A stretch of DNA of 64,000 nt from Phocaeicola fibrisolvens (GCF_025567125.1 NZ_JAOQJI010000018.1:6069-70068), one strand, 5' to 3'. Numbered from the stretch's first letter, positions 34,223 to 44,080 are shown. Numbers and translations: made by a program. Notes: generated by a model from the letters alone, not told the origin.

Positions 34223-35032
34223 TTATTCTGCAATGAACCAGGGGTTCAGCAGGTCTGTTTTATTATATTGTAGCGGTTCTGTTTTTCCAGCCTGATAGAC
34301 TTCCTTTCCGGCAGCACGGATAATGGCATGTCCGGCTGCAGTATCCCACTCCATAGTAGGAGCAAAGCGAGGGTATACGTCGGCATTCCCTTCGGCAATG
34401 AGGCATAACTTCAGAGAACTTCCTTTGGAGATGGTTTCCACATGTGTATGCTTTTGCTGCATTTCGTGGATATAAGCTTCTGTTTCAGGAGTCAGGTGTG
34501 AACGGGAAGCCACGACGATGAATGTATCGTCTGTACGGTGGGCATTCGGCAGACGCTGTGCATGCGCAATCAGTGCATCCAGTGAAGTGCATGAACCGGT
34601 TTCTGTAATTTCATTGATTTTATAGGCTCCCAGCGTGGTATCGGCAAAATAAAGTTCTTTTTTGACGGGGATATAAATGACTCCTGCTTCCGGGCAACCA
34701 TCTTTTACGTATGCAATGTTGACGGTGAATTCACCGTTTCGTTTGATGAATTCCTTGGTACCGTCCAACGGGTCGACAATCCAAAGCTCTTTCCATTGCT
34801 GTCTTTCTTCAGGTGCGATTTTGGCCCCTTCTTCGCTCAGCAGGGGATAGGGAGTGGAAGCCAAAGCCTGGGCTATGACGGCATGCGATTTGCGATCGGC
34901 GATGGTCAACGGGGAGTTGTCCGCCTTTCTCTCTATTTCAAAATCTGCATTTGGGTCTGTATACACCGACATGATTTCTGCTCCAGCGGTGAGTGCAGCC
35001 TGAATGGCAGTATATAATATATTTTTATCCAT
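34223..35032 (-). CDS. cysQ: 3'(2'),5'-bisphosphate nucleotidase
   Basis: The 269-residue protein belongs to the inositol-monophosphatase superfamily. Metal-binding motifs are LLSEEGA (64-70), WIVDPLDGTKEF (84-95) and MEWDTAAGHAII near the C-terminus. CysQ removes the 3'-phosphate of PAP, the inhibitory product left by sulfotransferases, returning AMP. It is the first gene of the operon. The 96 nt upstream hold a GCTGT/ACAGC hairpin but no clear TAnnTTTG box on the minus strand, so readthrough from the APC transporter gene is possible. Confidence 0.95.
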   Translation of the reverse strand: MDKNILYTAIQAALTAGAEIMSVYTDPNADFEIERKADNSPLTIADRKSHAVIAQALASTPYPLLSEEGAKIAPEERQQWKELWIVDPLDGTKEFIKRNGEFTVNIAYVKDGCPEAGVIYIPVKKELYFADTTLGAYKINEITETGSCTSLDALIAHAQRLPNAHRTDDTFIVVASRSHLTPETEAYIHEMQQKHTHVETISKGSSLKLCLIAEGNADVYPRFAPTMEWDTAAGHAIIRAAGKEVYQAGKTEPLQYNKTDLLNPWFIAE

Positions 35033-35128
35033 AATAGTATAAATTGCTGTAAAATAACAGCTTTTTTTAATGTCGTTTGTGGTTTATTATTCGTATTTTC
35101 TGTTCCTGTCTTTTTTTTATAACTTCTT

Positions 35129-36811
35129 TTAAGAAGCTACCTCCTGGTTTGACTGATTCACTTTGTCATGTGGGTGTTTCCAGATACGCCATAGGTAGAA
35201 AGCGCAATGAGTGAAGGCAAAGACAAAGGAGATGGTAAGCAAGGTCTTGTCCTCGTCCCATCCTACGGTTTGCTGATGCCACAATCCGGTAATCACACTG
35301 AGAATAGACAAAATCAAGCCTGTAAGGTTTAATACCATATCCCCTTTTCGATGTCTTTGTCCGGGTTCCAGTTTGCTGTGATGGATGCCGTAGGAGGCAT
35401 ATACATCCAGTCCGATGAGCATCCATAACACCAGTCGTATCCACGTATCGGCGGGAAGGAAACTCATCATACACAGGCAGGTAAGGATACCCATGATGGG
35501 TACGAAGGGAACAAATGGAGTCTTGAAAGCTCGGTGTACGTGGGGCATGGTCTTACGTACAACCAGTATGGCAGCGCAAACCAGGGTGAAGGCCAGCAGC
35601 GTACCGATACTGGTCATCTCTCCGGCCACTTGTGCTGGAATGAAGCCGGCCAACAAGCTGACTACGACCATGAAAAGAGCATTGCTATGAACCGGTGTAC
35701 GGAAACGGGGGTTGATTTTGGAAAAGAACGGGGGAAGCAGTCCGTCGCGACTCATGCTTAGGAAAACACGGCTTTGTCCGAGCAGGGTGACCATGATAAC
35801 CGAGCAATAACCGAACAAGATGGCCAGGATGATAGCCTTGTTCAGCCACGGATAAACGGGCTGGATGACACCCTGGGCATCGGGGTATCCCATTTTTTCA
35901 ATGGCGACGGCCACCGGGGCAATCCCGACCTGTCCGCTGAACTCGGTGTAGTGTGCCACCCCCGTCATGACATGGGCGAAGAGGATGTATAAAATGGTGC
36001 ATACCAGCAGAGACACTAAAATGCCGATAGGCATATCCCGTTTCGGATTTTTGGTCTCCTGAGCAGCGGTACTCACTGCGTCAAATCCCAAAAAGGCAAA
36101 GAAGACGATGGCGGCTCCTCGGAAAATGCCCGAAATGCCGAACTCACCCAACGTGCCGGTATTAGTCGGAATATAAGGTATGTAGTTGTCGCTTTGGATA
36201 AAGCGCCAGCCCAATACCACGAATATCAGAATCACCGCAATTTTCAGGAAAACAATCAGTCCGTTAAAGAAGGAACTTCCGGCGGTACCCCGCATCAGAA
36301 TCAGGCTCATGAGTACCACGATTACCATGGCGGGGATGTTTACGATGCCTCCGTCCCACGGACAGGCCGTGAATGCGTGGGGAAGTTCAATTCCTACCCC
36401 TTGCAGGAAGACGGTCATATAGCGGCTCCAGCTGATGCTGACGGTGGTGGCGGCTACGGTATATTCCAGTACCAAATCCCATCCGATAATCCAGGCGATG
36501 AGTTCACCCATGGTGGCGTATGAATAGGTATAGGCACTTCCTGATACAGGAATCATGGAAGCAAATTCCGCATAGCAGAGTCCCGCAAAGCAGCATCCGA
36601 TGGCTGCAATGATGAACGAAAGCGTAATGGCCGGACCTGTGTAAGAAGCCGCCACGGTTCCGGTGATAGAAAACAAGCCGGCTCCAATAATGACTCCCAC
36701 TCCGAGTGCTACCAGACTGACGGGCCCTAATACCCGTTTGAGGGTGCCGCTTCCCGTTTCCTTGGCTTCAGCCTGTAAAGCCTCTATACTTTTTCGAATA
36801 AAAAGCCCCAT
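35129..36811 (-). CDS. APC-family amino acid permease (cationic amino acid transporter-like)
   Basis: The 560-residue protein has the APC fold. The substrate-binding unwound helix 1 is GVGVIIGAGLFSITG. SGSAYTYSYATMGELIAWIIGWDL, quoted here as GSAYTYSYATMGE, and FFAFLGFDAVSTAAQETKNP are hallmarks of the CAT subfamily. About 14 membrane helices are expected, more than the basic 12, as in CAT transporters. It moves amino acids across the inner membrane. It is 53 nt downstream of the tolC-like gene, on the same strand. Confidence 0.92.
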   Translation of the reverse strand: MGLFIRKSIEALQAEAKETGSGTLKRVLGPVSLVALGVGVIIGAGLFSITGTVAASYTGPAITLSFIIAAIGCCFAGLCYAEFASMIPVSGSAYTYSYATMGELIAWIIGWDLVLEYTVAATTVSISWSRYMTVFLQGVGIELPHAFTACPWDGGIVNIPAMVIVVLMSLILMRGTAGSSFFNGLIVFLKIAVILIFVVLGWRFIQSDNYIPYIPTNTGTLGEFGISGIFRGAAIVFFAFLGFDAVSTAAQETKNPKRDMPIGILVSLLVCTILYILFAHVMTGVAHYTEFSGQVGIAPVAVAIEKMGYPDAQGVIQPVYPWLNKAIILAILFGYCSVIMVTLLGQSRVFLSMSRDGLLPPFFSKINPRFRTPVHSNALFMVVVSLLAGFIPAQVAGEMTSIGTLLAFTLVCAAILVVRKTMPHVHRAFKTPFVPFVPIMGILTCLCMMSFLPADTWIRLVLWMLIGLDVYASYGIHHSKLEPGQRHRKGDMVLNLTGLILSILSVITGLWHQQTVGWDEDKTLLTISFVFAFTHCAFYLWRIWKHPHDKVNQSNQEVAS

Positions 36812-36864
36812 GGTGATTGTATTTGTAGATTGTGCGGCAAAGATACAAAAAATTATGAAATATT

Positions 36865-38187
36865 TTATTTCAGGTATTGTGTCACCTTCCCGCTAAGTTG
36901 CAGCAGGGATATTTCACACATTTTCGTATCATATTCTGCAGAAAGAATGCGTTCTTCCGCATCGAGGAGGCTTTTCTGAGCTTCACGCATTTCAATTCCG
37001 GATAAATCTCCCAGCAGGTAGCGTTCTTTGGCTATCTCGTGGTTCTCTTTGGCGGAAATCAGGTTCTGACGTTCTAGGTTCAACAAGCGGATGTTGTTGC
37101 GGTAGGCTTGCCACAGGTTACTCAGGTCGGCCCGGAGTCCTTGTTCCACCTCGTCGCGGGCCAGCTGGGCGTTGCGGATGGCTAGACTGGCATTCCGTTT
37201 CTCGCGTTTCCGGTTGCCGTCGAAGAGGTTGAATCCTACGGTGATGCCTCCGCTGAACCCCCAGTTGCTGCGCTGGCGGGTGGCATTGACATCGTATTTA
37301 TTCAGGGTATAACCGTAGCCGGCATTCAACCGTACATACGGATAATTGCGCGACAATACTTTTTTATAATCCAACTGGGCTAGTACGGTATTTTGGTCTG
37401 CTTGCAGCAAACTGGAGTTCGTTTGTAGGGTACCCTCCCACAAGGCATTGAAATCCAGATTTTCGTTGACGTCAATTACCGAGTCTTTCACGCTGAGCGG
37501 GCGGTCCATGTCTTTGGCGGCCATCAGCTCGTTCAGGTTGATACGGGAAGTATGCACCAGTTCCCGTTGTTTGATATACTGTGCCCGGTCGGCATTGAAG
37601 TCCACGGTGGCTTGCTGATAATCCAGCCGGGAGAAGTTTCCGATGTGGTAGCGTTCTTCCACGATGCGCAGACGTTCCCGGGACAGTGACACGGCATAGC
37701 GGAAATTCTTCAACCGGATTTCCTGTTGGATGTAGTTATAGTATTCTGCCGTGAGGGCGGCAATGAAGTCCTCGACGGCAATCCGGGTGTTAGTGGCTCC
37801 CTGTCGTTCGAGCTCTTTCAGCTGCTTGTAAGTGGTGCTGATGTTGAACCCGTCAAAAATCGTCCAGTTCAGGTCGATACCCGCATCCAAGGTCTGGTCG
37901 TATACGCCACGGAGCTTGGTGGTTTCTCCCGTTTCACGCGACTGGCTGTTGCTGTTGTCTGCGTTTCCGGTATAGCCGGCTGTCAGGTCCACTGTAGGCA
38001 GGTAGCCTGCATTTCCCAGGGTGGCGTTGTTTTTGCTCACCTGCTCTTCGTTGCGGGTGATGCGGAGCGAATAGTTGTTGGCCAATCCTTCTTCCAGGCA
38101 TTGTTGCAAGGTATAGGTGTACTGGGCCTGTGCCGGAAGTCCCAGACCGAGGAAAAAAAGTGCATAGTAAATAGACCGTTTTCTCAT
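36865..38187 (-). CDS. TolC-like outer-membrane efflux channel
   Basis: The 440-residue protein has a signal peptide ending PAQAQ. Two outer-membrane-efflux repeats follow, with long coiled-coil helices (YTLQQCLEEGLANNYSLRI at the first; LARDEVEQGLRADLSNLW in the second). It is the trimeric exit duct of the RND pump. The start ATG overlaps the stop of the RND gene by 4 nt, which shows translational coupling. Confidence 0.95.
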   Translation of the reverse strand: MRKRSIYYALFFLGLGLPAQAQYTYTLQQCLEEGLANNYSLRITRNEEQVSKNNATLGNAGYLPTVDLTAGYTGNADNSNSQSRETGETTKLRGVYDQTLDAGIDLNWTIFDGFNISTTYKQLKELERQGATNTRIAVEDFIAALTAEYYNYIQQEIRLKNFRYAVSLSRERLRIVEERYHIGNFSRLDYQQATVDFNADRAQYIKQRELVHTSRINLNELMAAKDMDRPLSVKDSVIDVNENLDFNALWEGTLQTNSSLLQADQNTVLAQLDYKKVLSRNYPYVRLNAGYGYTLNKYDVNATRQRSNWGFSGGITVGFNLFDGNRKREKRNASLAIRNAQLARDEVEQGLRADLSNLWQAYRNNIRLLNLERQNLISAKENHEIAKERYLLGDLSGIEMREAQKSLLDAEERILSAEYDTKMCEISLLQLSGKVTQYLK

Positions 38188-41100
38188 TTCTTTTCTTTTT
38201 TAGCGCGGTTAGTCGAAATATAAGAATAAATGGCCGGTACGATGTACATGGTCAGGAAAGTAGAAACCAGCATACCGCCCACTACAGCCACTCCCATGGC
38301 GATGCGCTGGTTGGCTCCTTCACCCGAAGCGAAAGCCAGCGGCAACAAGCCGAGGATGGTAGAGGCACTGGTCATCAGAATAGGGCGCAGACGCTGGAGG
38401 GCCGCATCGCGGATGGCCAGCATCTTTTCTTCGCCCGCCTCCTGTTTCTGGTTGGCAAATTCCACAATCAGGATACCGTTTTTGGCCACCAGTCCAATCA
38501 GCATGATGATACCAATCTGACTGAAGATGTTCATCGTGATGTCGCCGAAGTACATGAAGACCAGGGCACCGGCGATGGCCAGCGGCACGGTGAGCATGAT
38601 GATGAGCGGATCTTTGAAACTTTCAAACTGTGCCGAAAGAATCAGGTAAATCAAAATCAGGGCCAGGATGAAGGCGAACATCAGGCTGGAGGAACTTTCG
38701 CGGTATTCCTTGGAGTCGCCCGACAAGGCGGTGCGGAACGTGTCGTCCAGCACCTTGTCGGCAATCTTGTCCATCTCGTCCAGACCGTCGCCGATGGTTT
38801 TGCCTTCGGCCAGTCCCGCAGAAATGGTGGCCGAGATGAAACGGTTATAATGATACAGTTTGGGCGGTGCCACAGCTTCCACAAATTCCACCAGGTTGTC
38901 CAGCTGTATCATTTCTCCCTTGTCGTTCCGGATATAAATCGACTTGATGTTGGCCGGCTGGTTACGTTGCTGGCGGTTGATTTGTCCAAGAATCTCATAC
39001 TGCTTGCCATTCATGTAGAAATAGCCCATGCGCTGTCCGCTTAACCCGTATTGCAAGGTTTCTCCGATGTCGCGCACACTTACACCCATGGTGCCAGCCT
39101 TGTCGCGGTTGATGGTGACGCGCATTTCCGGACTGCTGAACTTCAGGTCCACGTCGGCCATCTGGAAGGTCGGGTTATCGTATACTTGTGCCAGGAACTC
39201 TGGTAATACCTCCTGAAGCTTTTCGATACTGACCGCCTGAAGCACATATTGTACCGGCATACTGGCTCTTCGTCCGCCGAAAGAAGACTGCTGTTGTACG
39301 AAGGAACGGGCCTTGGTATGCGTACGGATAGCTTTAGAGATTTTTTCGGCTACCTCCATCTGGGTGTAATCGCGTTCCTTGATGTCTTTCAGGGTAACCT
39401 GAATGTTTCCGCTTCCACTCGACACACGGGCCGTGACAAAAGCCGCATCCGGTACGATGGAGTCGACCAGTGTGTTGATTTCTTCCGTATAGTCACGGAT
39501 GTATTCATAGCTGGCTCCTTCGGCCGCACTGGTCCGGATGTTGATTTGCGAGCGGTCTTCCAGTGGGGCCATCTCGGCTGGAATATGGTTCCATAAGTAA
39601 CCGATGAGGGCCAATGTAATCAGGATGAACGGGATAGCGATGATACGCTTGTGCAGAAAGGCCTGAAGGCTGCGGGCATACAGGCGGTTCATGCCTTCGA
39701 AGAAAGGCTCCGTCTTCCGGTAAAACCAGTTCTGTTTTTCCCGGTGCTTCAACAATTTGGTGGCCAGCATCGGGGTAAAGGTCAGAGCCGAGAAAGCCGA
39801 GATAATGACAGAGCCGGCTACTACGAAACTGAATTCGCGGAAGAGGCGTCCGCTGGTTCCTTCCATGAAGACAATCGGGATGAACACGGCGGCTAGGGTA
39901 ATGGTGGTGGAAATCACGGCAAAGAAAATTTCTTTAGCGCCCTCGATACCCGCCTCAAACGGTTTCATACCTCGCTCGATGCGGATGTAAATGTTTTCGG
40001 TCATCACGATGGCATCGTCGACCACCAGTCCCACCGACAGGACGACGGCCAGCATGGTGAGCACGTTGATGGAGAATCCGGCGATATACATCACGAAGAA
40101 GGCTCCGATGAGGGAGACCGGAATCACAATACAGGGAATCAAGGTGACACGCCAGTCGCGCAGGAAAAGGAAGATGATGATAATCACCAGCGCGAAAGCC
40201 TCGTACACGGTACTTTCCACTTCTGCAATGGAGGCACGGATAAAGCGGGTGTTGTCGAAACCGTATGTGTATTCCACGTCGTCGGGCAAGTCTTTCTTCA
40301 TCTGCTCCATGCGTTCGTACACGGCGTCGGCAATGTCGATGTGGTTGGCACCCGGCTGCGGAATGACGACGACACCCACCATGGGTACCCCGTTCATCTT
40401 CATGTAGCTCTTCAGGTCGGCCGGTCCCAGTTCCGCGTAACCGATGTCACTGAAGCGCACCACCTGTCCGTTTTGTTCTTTCAGGATGATGTTGTTGAAT
40501 TCCTTCGCTGTATGCATCTGTCCCATGGTGCGCAGGGTCAGTTCCACAGTATTTCCTTCTATGCTTCCAGACGGAAGTTCCAGGTTCTGTTTATCGATGG
40601 CATTTTTCACGTCTACCGGGGTGATGCTGTAGCCGGCCATTTTGACCGGGTCGAGCCACAGACGCATGGAATAGCGTTTTTCTCCCCAGATGGAGACGCT
40701 GCTCACGTCGGGAATGGTTTGCAGCTGTTCCTTGACGGTCAGGTCGGCAATCTCACTCAGTTCCAGCAAAGAACGGGTGTGACTTTGTATGGCCACCATC
40801 AGGATAGGGCTGGCATCGGCGTCGGCTTTGGATACGGTAGGCGGGTCGCAGTCGCGGGGTAGGTAGCGCTGGGCACGCGACACCTTGTCGCGCACGTCGT
40901 TGGCAGCGGTTTCCAAGTCGACAGACAGTTCAAATTCCACGGTGATGCGGCACTGTCCCTGCTGGCTGGTACTCGACAGGGAGCGGATGCCCGGAATCCC
41001 GTTGATGTTCTGTTCTAGTGGTTCCGTAATCTGGTTTTCAATCACTTCTGCATTGGCTCCCGGATAGCTGCAGGTCACGGAGATGATGGGATTATCCACC

Positions 41101-41216
41101 GAAGGGTATTCGCGTACCCCTAGGGTGGTGTAGCCAATCAGTCCGAAAAGCAGGATGATAATGGTGAGCACAGTGGCCAGTACGGGCCTTCTGATACTAA
41201 GTTCGGAGATGTTCAT
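38184..41216 (-). CDS. RND multidrug efflux transporter (HAE1, AcrB-like)
   Basis: The 1010-residue protein has the HAE1 layout: a first membrane helix after MNISELSIRRPVLATVL, a large periplasmic loop, the central helices with GLVVDDAIVMTENI carrying the paired Asp residues of the proton path, a second periplasmic loop, and the C-terminal helices with MLIGLVAKNGILIVEFANQ. It exports drugs, bile salts or other amphiphiles by proton exchange. It follows the adaptor gene by 11 nt and overlaps the channel gene by 4 nt, so one pump operon is complete. Confidence 0.97.
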   Translation of the reverse strand: MNISELSIRRPVLATVLTIIILLFGLIGYTTLGVREYPSVDNPIISVTCSYPGANAEVIENQITEPLEQNINGIPGIRSLSSTSQQGQCRITVEFELSVDLETAANDVRDKVSRAQRYLPRDCDPPTVSKADADASPILMVAIQSHTRSLLELSEIADLTVKEQLQTIPDVSSVSIWGEKRYSMRLWLDPVKMAGYSITPVDVKNAIDKQNLELPSGSIEGNTVELTLRTMGQMHTAKEFNNIILKEQNGQVVRFSDIGYAELGPADLKSYMKMNGVPMVGVVVIPQPGANHIDIADAVYERMEQMKKDLPDDVEYTYGFDNTRFIRASIAEVESTVYEAFALVIIIIFLFLRDWRVTLIPCIVIPVSLIGAFFVMYIAGFSINVLTMLAVVLSVGLVVDDAIVMTENIYIRIERGMKPFEAGIEGAKEIFFAVISTTITLAAVFIPIVFMEGTSGRLFREFSFVVAGSVIISAFSALTFTPMLATKLLKHREKQNWFYRKTEPFFEGMNRLYARSLQAFLHKRIIAIPFILITLALIGYLWNHIPAEMAPLEDRSQINIRTSAAEGASYEYIRDYTEEINTLVDSIVPDAAFVTARVSSGSGNIQVTLKDIKERDYTQMEVAEKISKAIRTHTKARSFVQQQSSFGGRRASMPVQYVLQAVSIEKLQEVLPEFLAQVYDNPTFQMADVDLKFSSPEMRVTINRDKAGTMGVSVRDIGETLQYGLSGQRMGYFYMNGKQYEILGQINRQQRNQPANIKSIYIRNDKGEMIQLDNLVEFVEAVAPPKLYHYNRFISATISAGLAEGKTIGDGLDEMDKIADKVLDDTFRTALSGDSKEYRESSSSLMFAFILALILIYLILSAQFESFKDPLIIMLTVPLAIAGALVFMYFGDITMNIFSQIGIIMLIGLVAKNGILIVEFANQKQEAGEEKMLAIRDAALQRLRPILMTSASTILGLLPLAFASGEGANQRIAMGVAVVGGMLVSTFLTMYIVPAIYSYISTNRAKKEKK

Positions 41217-41227
41217 ACGGCAGAAAG

Positions 41228-42304
41228 TTAGTTGATTTGATCAAGAATTACCGGCATGCCGGTGCGCAGTTGAAGGGTACCGGAGGTCAGGATGGTATCT
41301 CCGGCCGACAATCCTTTCAGAATCTGTACTTCTGCTTCCGTGCGGATACCGATTTCCACATCCACCGGTTCGGCCACTCCTGAGCGGTACACGAATACCT
41401 TGTTCTTTCCCATTTCCGGGACGATGGCTTCCGACGGAATGGCGATGGCGTCTTGGATTTCTTTCTGCTTCAGTTCGATGTCCGCATAGCGTCCGGGCAA
41501 CAGTTCCCCATTCCGGTTCGGATAGAGGGCGCGGACGGTCAGCGTATGAGTTTCTTCATTGATGCGTGATTCCGTGGCATAAACTTGGGAATTGAAGGCT
41601 TCCAATCGTCCTTCAATCTTGAAGGTCAGGTTTGTGCCTTTCTTGATTTCGCGGGCATAACGTTCCGGTACGGCAAATTCCACTTTAAGTGGTGTGATTT
41701 TCGTCAGTTTGGCGATGACGGTTGTGGGGGAGGCGTAAGCTCCCAGGCTGACCTGCCGCAATCCGATGATGCCGTCGAACGGGGCCCGGAGTTCCGTCAT
41801 GGCAATGTTTGCTTTCACATTCTCAATGTCGGCGTTGAGGGTAGCCAGTTCCGTTTTTACCTGTTCGTACGCTTCTTTGCTCACTGCATCACGTTGCAGC
41901 AAGGCATTCTGACGGAACACACGGTCTTCGGCCAGTGGCATCTGGGCTTCCAGCCGTTTCAGCTGGGCTTGCAACTGGCTGTCGTTCACTTTGGCCAGCA
42001 GCTGGCCTTTGGACACGAAAGAGCCCTCCGTGAAATCAATGCTCGTGATTTTTCCGGAGGTTTCAAACGACAAGTCCACTTCTTCATCCGGCATCAGTTT
42101 GCCGCTGACAAACAGCTGGTCGGTGAGCAAGTGAGGTTTGAGTATTTTAGCATTTACGTTGAGTGCTTTGGACTTGCCAGTGGGTACTTGCTTCTCGGCT
42201 GCTTCCAGTTCTTCGTTCTTCCCGGGGGTAAACGTGTGAATACCTAAGGCAATAACTCCAGCCCCTATCACTACGATGATTCCCCATTTGATTCGTTTGT
42301 CCAT
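41228..42304 (-). CDS. RND periplasmic adaptor (membrane fusion protein)
   Basis: The 358-residue protein has an N-terminal membrane anchor (about 8-25, GIIVVIGAGVIALGI). A lipoyl-like domain (SGKLMPDEEVDLSFETSGKI region), a helical hairpin (about 115-165) and beta-barrel domains follow. It bridges the RND transporter and the outer-membrane channel. It lies 33 nt after rsgA; no separate regulator of the pump is found next to it. Confidence 0.95.
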   Translation of the reverse strand: MDKRIKWGIIVVIGAGVIALGIHTFTPGKNEELEAAEKQVPTGKSKALNVNAKILKPHLLTDQLFVSGKLMPDEEVDLSFETSGKITSIDFTEGSFVSKGQLLAKVNDSQLQAQLKRLEAQMPLAEDRVFRQNALLQRDAVSKEAYEQVKTELATLNADIENVKANIAMTELRAPFDGIIGLRQVSLGAYASPTTVIAKLTKITPLKVEFAVPERYAREIKKGTNLTFKIEGRLEAFNSQVYATESRINEETHTLTVRALYPNRNGELLPGRYADIELKQKEIQDAIAIPSEAIVPEMGKNKVFVYRSGVAEPVDVEIGIRTEAEVQILKGLSAGDTILTSGTLQLRTGMPVILDQIN

Positions 42305-42337
42305 GTGTGTTTTTCGTAAGGTTTGAGGTTAAAAAAG

Positions 42338-43273
42338 TTAATAGGCTGACCGGTATTTTCCTTCTTCCTTGTCTTCTAGTATGTTCAGGTAAGAGGCATA
42401 CCGCGATTCGCTGATGTAGTGGTTTTCCACGGCTTCACGTACGGCGCAACCCGGTTCATGCCGGTGGGTACAGTTCCCGTATTTGCAGTGCGCGGAAAAC
42501 TCGAATATTTCCTTGAAGTAGTGTCCCACTTCCTCGTCCTTCATGTCGAAGGTGCCGAAACCCTTGATGCCCGGGGTGTCAATTATGTAGCCGTCGCCCG
42601 CTACAGAGAACATTTCAGAGAAAGTGGTAGTGTGCATGCCTTTGTTGTGTGCCGTGGATATTTCGCCGGTTTTGACATTCTGTTCCGGCAGGATGGCATT
42701 GATTAAGGTCGATTTTCCTACGCCGGAATGGCCGGAGAACAAGGTTACTTTTCCTTGCAGGGCCTGTTTGATTTCCTCTATTCCAGTGCCTTCCAGCGCC
42801 GAAATTTGGTAGCAGGGGTATCCGATGTGGGTGTACAGGTGAATCAGTCCCTCCAGGTAATGCAATTCCTCTTCTGTATAGCGGTCCACTTTGTTAAATA
42901 CCAGGCAGACTGGTACGCGATACGCTTCTGCCGAGGCCAGGAAACGGTCGATGAATATGGTGGAAGTTTCCGGATAGTTCACCGTGACCACCAGCATGCA
43001 CTGGTCCAGATTGGCTGCGATGATGTGTGATTGTTTGGACAGGTTGGAAGAACGGCGGATGATGTAGTTTTTCCGGTCTTCAATTTCGGTAATGAATGCG
43101 GTTCCTTCCGCATTGACATTGATTTGTACCCGGTCGCCCACGGCGATAGGGTTTGTGCTGCGTATTCCTTTCAGGCGGAAATTTCCTTTTATCTTACACT
43201 CAATTAGCTTTCCCTCGTCCGTTTTGACCAGATACCAGCTTCCTGTATTTTTAATGACCAGACCTTTTTCCAA
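42338..43273 (-). CDS. rsgA: Ribosome small-subunit-dependent GTPase A
   Basis: The 311-residue protein is a circularly permuted GTPase of 30S maturation. The OB domain fills about 1-75. G4 (NKVD, 127-130) precedes G1 (GHSGVGKST, 181-189) and G3 (DTPG, 232-235), the permuted order. The C-terminal zinc site is CKYGNCTHRHEPGC (263-276). The start is a TTG at 43271-43273 giving EKGLVIKNTGSWYLV; no in-frame ATG lies upstream. A frr terminator is immediately upstream, leaving only 13 nt between its U run and the start. Confidence 0.96.
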   Translation of the reverse strand: MEKGLVIKNTGSWYLVKTDEGKLIECKIKGNFRLKGIRSTNPIAVGDRVQINVNAEGTAFITEIEDRKNYIIRRSSNLSKQSHIIAANLDQCMLVVTVNYPETSTIFIDRFLASAEAYRVPVCLVFNKVDRYTEEELHYLEGLIHLYTHIGYPCYQISALEGTGIEEIKQALQGKVTLFSGHSGVGKSTLINAILPEQNVKTGEISTAHNKGMHTTTFSEMFSVAGDGYIIDTPGIKGFGTFDMKDEEVGHYFKEIFEFSAHCKYGNCTHRHEPGCAVREAVENHYISESRYASYLNILEDKEEGKYRSAY

Positions 43274-43286
43274 TAGATGTAAATTT

Positions 43287-43330
43287 AAAAAAAGAGGAGG
43301 GAAGAAATCCTGACGGTTCCCTCTCTCCTC
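43287..43330 (-). terminator. Terminator of frr, directly before rsgA
   Basis: GAGGAGGGAA (43294-43303) pairs with TTCCCTCTCTCCTC (43317-43330). On the minus strand it is followed by U7. Confidence 0.8.
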
Positions 43331-43348
43331 CTATGGGGTGAATAAAAT

Positions 43349-43909
43349 TTATACTGTCATGATTTCTTTGTCTTTGGCAGCCAGCATGTCGTCAATCTGC
43401 TTGATGTACTTGTCGTGTACTTTCTGCAATTTGGCTTCAGCGTTTTTCTGCTCGTCTTCCGGCATACCGTCTTTTACGGCCTTTTTCAGGGCGTCGATGG
43501 CATCGCGGCGTGCGTTGCGGATGCTTACCTTGGCAGTTTCTCCTTCACCTTTGCACTGCTTGCTCAGCTGTTTACGGCGTTCCTCAGTCAATGGCGGAAT
43601 ACCCAGACGGATGATTTCACCGTTGTTTTCCGGCATGATACCCAGTTCAGAGTCGATAATTGCCTTTTCAATGATGCGGAACATGCTCTTGTCCCACGGC
43701 TTGATGGCAATGCTGCGCGCGTCGGGAGTAGTCACTGCGGCTACGTTGTTGATGGGCACCATGCTTCCGTAAGAGTCTACGCGGATACCGTCCAGCAGAC
43801 GTACGTCGGCTTTTCCGGCACGGATGTGGGCCAGCGCGTCTTCCAGGTACATGATTGCCATATCCATTTTCTCTTCAGCTTCGCTGATAATTGTTTTAGA
43901 ATCTGCCAT
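43349..43909 (-). CDS. frr: Ribosome recycling factor
   Basis: The 186-residue protein is full-length RRF, which with EF-G splits post-termination ribosomes. The three-helix bundle is seen in the N-terminal MADSKTIISEAEEKMDMAI and the C-terminal half (LTEERRKQLSKQCKGEGETAK, quoted by LTEERRKQLSKQ). VRLLDGIRVDSYGSMVPINN is in the beta domain. The usual partner pyrH is nearby but separated by an opposite-strand mutase gene. Confidence 0.97.
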   Translation of the reverse strand: MADSKTIISEAEEKMDMAIMYLEDALAHIRAGKADVRLLDGIRVDSYGSMVPINNVAAVTTPDARSIAIKPWDKSMFRIIEKAIIDSELGIMPENNGEIIRLGIPPLTEERRKQLSKQCKGEGETAKVSIRNARRDAIDALKKAVKDGMPEDEQKNAEAKLQKVHDKYIKQIDDMLAAKDKEIMTV

Positions 43910-44045
43910 ATATTTCTTACATTTATAGGTTTTATATTCTCTGATAAGTATTTATGTGAACAAAAATAAGCTATTTTTTATTCTCATGCAATACTTCGGA
44001 ACATAAGTTTGTGTCTGTTTGGCTCGAAACTTGCCGGAAACTTCT

Positions 44046-44053
44046 TATCTTTG
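44046..44053 (+). promoter_or_regulatory. -7 box of the mutase-family gene
   Basis: TATCTTTG lies 27 nt before the ATG at 44081. The nearest TTTG (44018-44021) is 24 nt upstream, longer than usual. Confidence 0.55.
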
Positions 44054-44080
44054 TTTGTCAACTTAATAGCAGCACGGTTT

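Noticed and set aside
44009..44080. Longer N-terminus for the mutase-like protein
   Set aside because: The segment contains the TATCTTTG box, and the catalytic RHG motif comes right after the ATG at 44081.
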